Origin: Mobilicoccus sp032100225
Lineage (GTDB): Bacteria; Actinomycetota; Actinomycetes; Actinomycetales; Dermatophilaceae
NCBI GenBank assembly: GCA_032100225.1
Contig: DAMDJY010000084.1
Coordinates: 1-14,961, forward strand
Length of the DNA stretch: 14,961 bases
Direction: 5' to 3'
A program made the translations under genes and the position numbers. Below are positions 13,273 through 14,961 of the stretch, piece by piece; within the stretch, counting starts at the first letter, position 1, and every line of letters begins with the position of its first letter. The notes beneath the pieces were generated by a model. That model saw only the letters and a list, made by a program, of their open reading frames with translations. It did no database searches and was not told where the DNA came from.

Positions 13273-14961
13273 ATGACCGCGCTGCTGCCCAGCCTGCAGG
13301 CCGAGCGTGTGCGGCGGTCGTTGGTCGACTACGTGTCCACGACGTTCGCGCTCGCCGACGCCGAACCCCGACGCGCCCTCGCCGAGTTCCTCGAACACCC
13401 CGAGAACGGGATCTTCAAAGGGCCGTATGTGCGGTTGCGGCTCCCGTTCCGACCTGCCGACGATTCCTGGCGCGAAGCCCTCGACTGGACCCCACCGTTC
13501 CCGCCGTACCGACACCAGGCAGAGGCGTACAAGCGCCTGACCAGCAAGAACCTCGGTCCTGACAAGCCGCGCCCGCTCCCGACGGTCGTCACCACTGGCA
13601 CGGGATCCGGTAAGACCGAGGCGTTCCTCCACCCGATCCTCGACCACTGCATCCGCGCCCGCCGCAACGGGCAGACCGGGATGAAGGCACTCATCCTCTA
13701 CCCGATGAACGCCCTCGCCGACGACCAGGCGCGGCGCCTCACTGCCCTCCTCACCGAAGACCCCGCGCTGGCCACCATCACCGCCGGCCTCTACACCGGC
13801 GACGCGCGGGCCGGGCAGCCCGGGCAGGGGCGCACCAAGGTGTCGCCGGAGGGGCTCATCACGCATCGCGCCGTGCTCCGCGACGACCCGCCGGACATCC
13901 TGCTGACCAACTACAAGATGCTCGACCAGCTCCTCCTGCGCCCCGAGGACCAGCTGTTGTGGGCCAAGAGTTGGGAGTCACTCACCTACCTCGTCCTCGA
14001 CGAATTCCACACCTACGACGGCGCGCAGGGCACGGACGTCGCGATCCTCCTGCGGCGTCTCGGGATGGCGCTGCGCAGTCACGTCCCCGCCGACCACCTG
14101 ACCCGAGACCTCTACGAGCAGCGCCCCCTCGGCAACCTCACACCCGTCGCCACCTCGGCGACCCTCGGCGACAGCGATGACCCGCGCGCCATGCTCGACT
14201 TCGCCGGCCAAGTCTTCGGAGAGCCCTTCGCCCCCGACGCCGCGATCACCGAACGACGCGTCGACATCGAGACCCTCACCGCCTCCGCGCGGGAGGCCGT
14301 CGGCGAGGACCACGAGCGCAAGCTCTCCTCCCTCCTCGCCGCCGACATCGCCGACGTTGCGACCATCGGCATCGACCACGCCGGCGACCAGAACCGACTG
14401 TTGGGCGAGATCGTGCGCGTCCTCTACAAGGCCGACGACACGGGGGCCGTGCCCGATGTCGACGACGCGACGCTGCTCCGATCCCACTCCGGCGTAAGAA
14501 AACTCGTCGAACTGGCCGCGGAGGCGACGCACGTCGACGACCTTGTGCGGGCGCTCTTCACCCCCGCGGCCGTGGCGGACATGGCCACCGCCCGCCGTGC
14601 GCTGGCGTCGATCCTGGCCGGCTTGAGCATCATCCGGCTCGGGAACCGGGACGCCGTGTCGGTCGACGTGACTCTGTGGTTGCGGGAGCTGACGCGGGTC
14701 GACCGGGTCGTCTCCTCCGAGCCCGGATTCCGTTGGACCGACGATGGCGTCGATGCCGGCGCCGACACCACCCCCGCCCTGCCCGCCGTGTTCTGCCGCG
14801 CCTGCGGACGCTCGGGCTGGGGAGTGACCCTGAAGTCCACCGGCCGCGATCTCGGCGACCGCGACCAGCACATTCGCGGCGACCACATGTCGAGGAACGG
14901 CCGCTTCCGCGCACTGCTCCACGCCCCCGGCGAGGCCGCCGCGGTCGCCGCAGCCGCGCAG
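13273..14961 (+). CDS. Large DEAD/DEAH-type superfamily 2 helicase, 3' end outside the window (MrfA/YprA or DruE-like)
   Basis: The frame is open from ATG 13273 to the window edge (563 codons, no stop), so the gene is partial. The start has an AGGAC Shine-Dalgarno-like sequence upstream (13264-13268). The first RecA-like domain is complete: PYRHQAEAYKRL (Q-motif-like), TTGTGSGKTEAFLHPIL with Walker A 109-115, LILYPMNALADDQARRL (motif Ia), DILLTNYKMLDQLLLRP (Ib), DEFHTYDGAQG (motif II, D243-H246) and VATSATLGD (motif III, S295-T297). FCRACGRSG (C508, C511) near the edge looks like half of a zinc-binding site. YPMNALADDQ and DEFHTYDGAQG are typical of the large MrfA/YprA-like helicases, which include Druantia DruE and often carry DUF1998 at the C-terminus; that end is not visible. 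It probably unwinds or translocates on DNA, in repair or phage defence. Confidence 0.87.
   Translation, partial: MTALLPSLQAERVRRSLVDYVSTTFALADAEPRRALAEFLEHPENGIFKGPYVRLRLPFRPADDSWREALDWTPPFPPYRHQAEAYKRLTSKNLGPDKPRPLPTVVTTGTGSGKTEAFLHPILDHCIRARRNGQTGMKALILYPMNALADDQARRLTALLTEDPALATITAGLYTGDARAGQPGQGRTKVSPEGLITHRAVLRDDPPDILLTNYKMLDQLLLRPEDQLLWAKSWESLTYLVLDEFHTYDGAQGTDVAILLRRLGMALRSHVPADHLTRDLYEQRPLGNLTPVATSATLGDSDDPRAMLDFAGQVFGEPFAPDAAITERRVDIETLTASAREAVGEDHERKLSSLLAADIADVATIGIDHAGDQNRLLGEIVRVLYKADDTGAVPDVDDATLLRSHSGVRKLVELAAEATHVDDLVRALFTPAAVADMATARRALASILAGLSIIRLGNRDAVSVDVTLWLRELTRVDRVVSSEPGFRWTDDGVDAGADTTPALPAVFCRACGRSGWGVTLKSTGRDLGDRDQHIRGDHMSRNGRFRALLHAPGEAAAVAAAAQ

Noticed and set aside
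13978..14922. 314-codon minus-strand open frame across the helicase
   Set aside because: Antisense shadow of the helicase; the sense frame contains motifs I, Ia, Ib, II and III.

Overview
This is high-GC DNA with strongly G/C-ending codons, frequent GTG starts and two promoters that look leaderless. Together these point to an actinomycete; I cannot place it more closely from sequence alone. The window looks like a variable accessory region. It is dense in nucleases, toxin-antitoxin and defence-type genes, and it contains several broken genes. No rRNA, tRNA, CRISPR array or complete insertion sequence is visible.

Left part (1-4.1 kb). The window opens with two copies of a short repeat typical of IS21-family ends. 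An HNH endonuclease reading frame follows and is probably cut at its 5' end. A complete vapBC toxin-antitoxin pair lies on the minus strand, with a perfect 13-bp palindrome in its promoter. Three remnants follow on the plus strand: a Schlafen-type (AlbA_2/HATPase_c_4) protein without most of its N-terminal domain and with a frameshift; a ~50-bp scrap of a TerB-like domain; and a headless, frameshifted oligopeptide-transporter ATPase.

Middle (4.1-9.6 kb). A small HhH-GPD-like protein (minus) diverges from a membrane-anchored DEDDh exonuclease that carries a TerB-like region and a C-terminal zinc knuckle. Next is a complete Abi_2 (AbiD/AbiF) gene. Between its promoter and its start codon lies a structured leader that fits the abiF-associated RNA class, making this a candidate RNA-controlled abortive-infection or toxin-antitoxin module. 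A perfect 22-bp inverted repeat, a wrecked GIY-YIG nuclease gene, a lipoprotein gene (minus) and a decayed copy of the HhH-like gene's 3' end complete the section.

Right part (9.8-15 kb). A class II Fic protein with its inhibitory motif (minus) diverges from an intact Schlafen AlbA_2/HATPase_c_4 protein of about 582 residues. That gene has a strong palindrome in its promoter. It is followed by the first 563 codons of a large DEAD/DEAH-type helicase that runs off the window. The helicase resembles the MrfA/YprA-DruE group, so the right edge may be the start of a Druantia-like or undescribed helicase defence locus.

Best candidates for follow-up are the abiF RNA plus Abi module and the Schlafen-helicase pair. 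Two of the pseudogene frameshifts are one-base expansions within a short base run, so base-calling error should be excluded.
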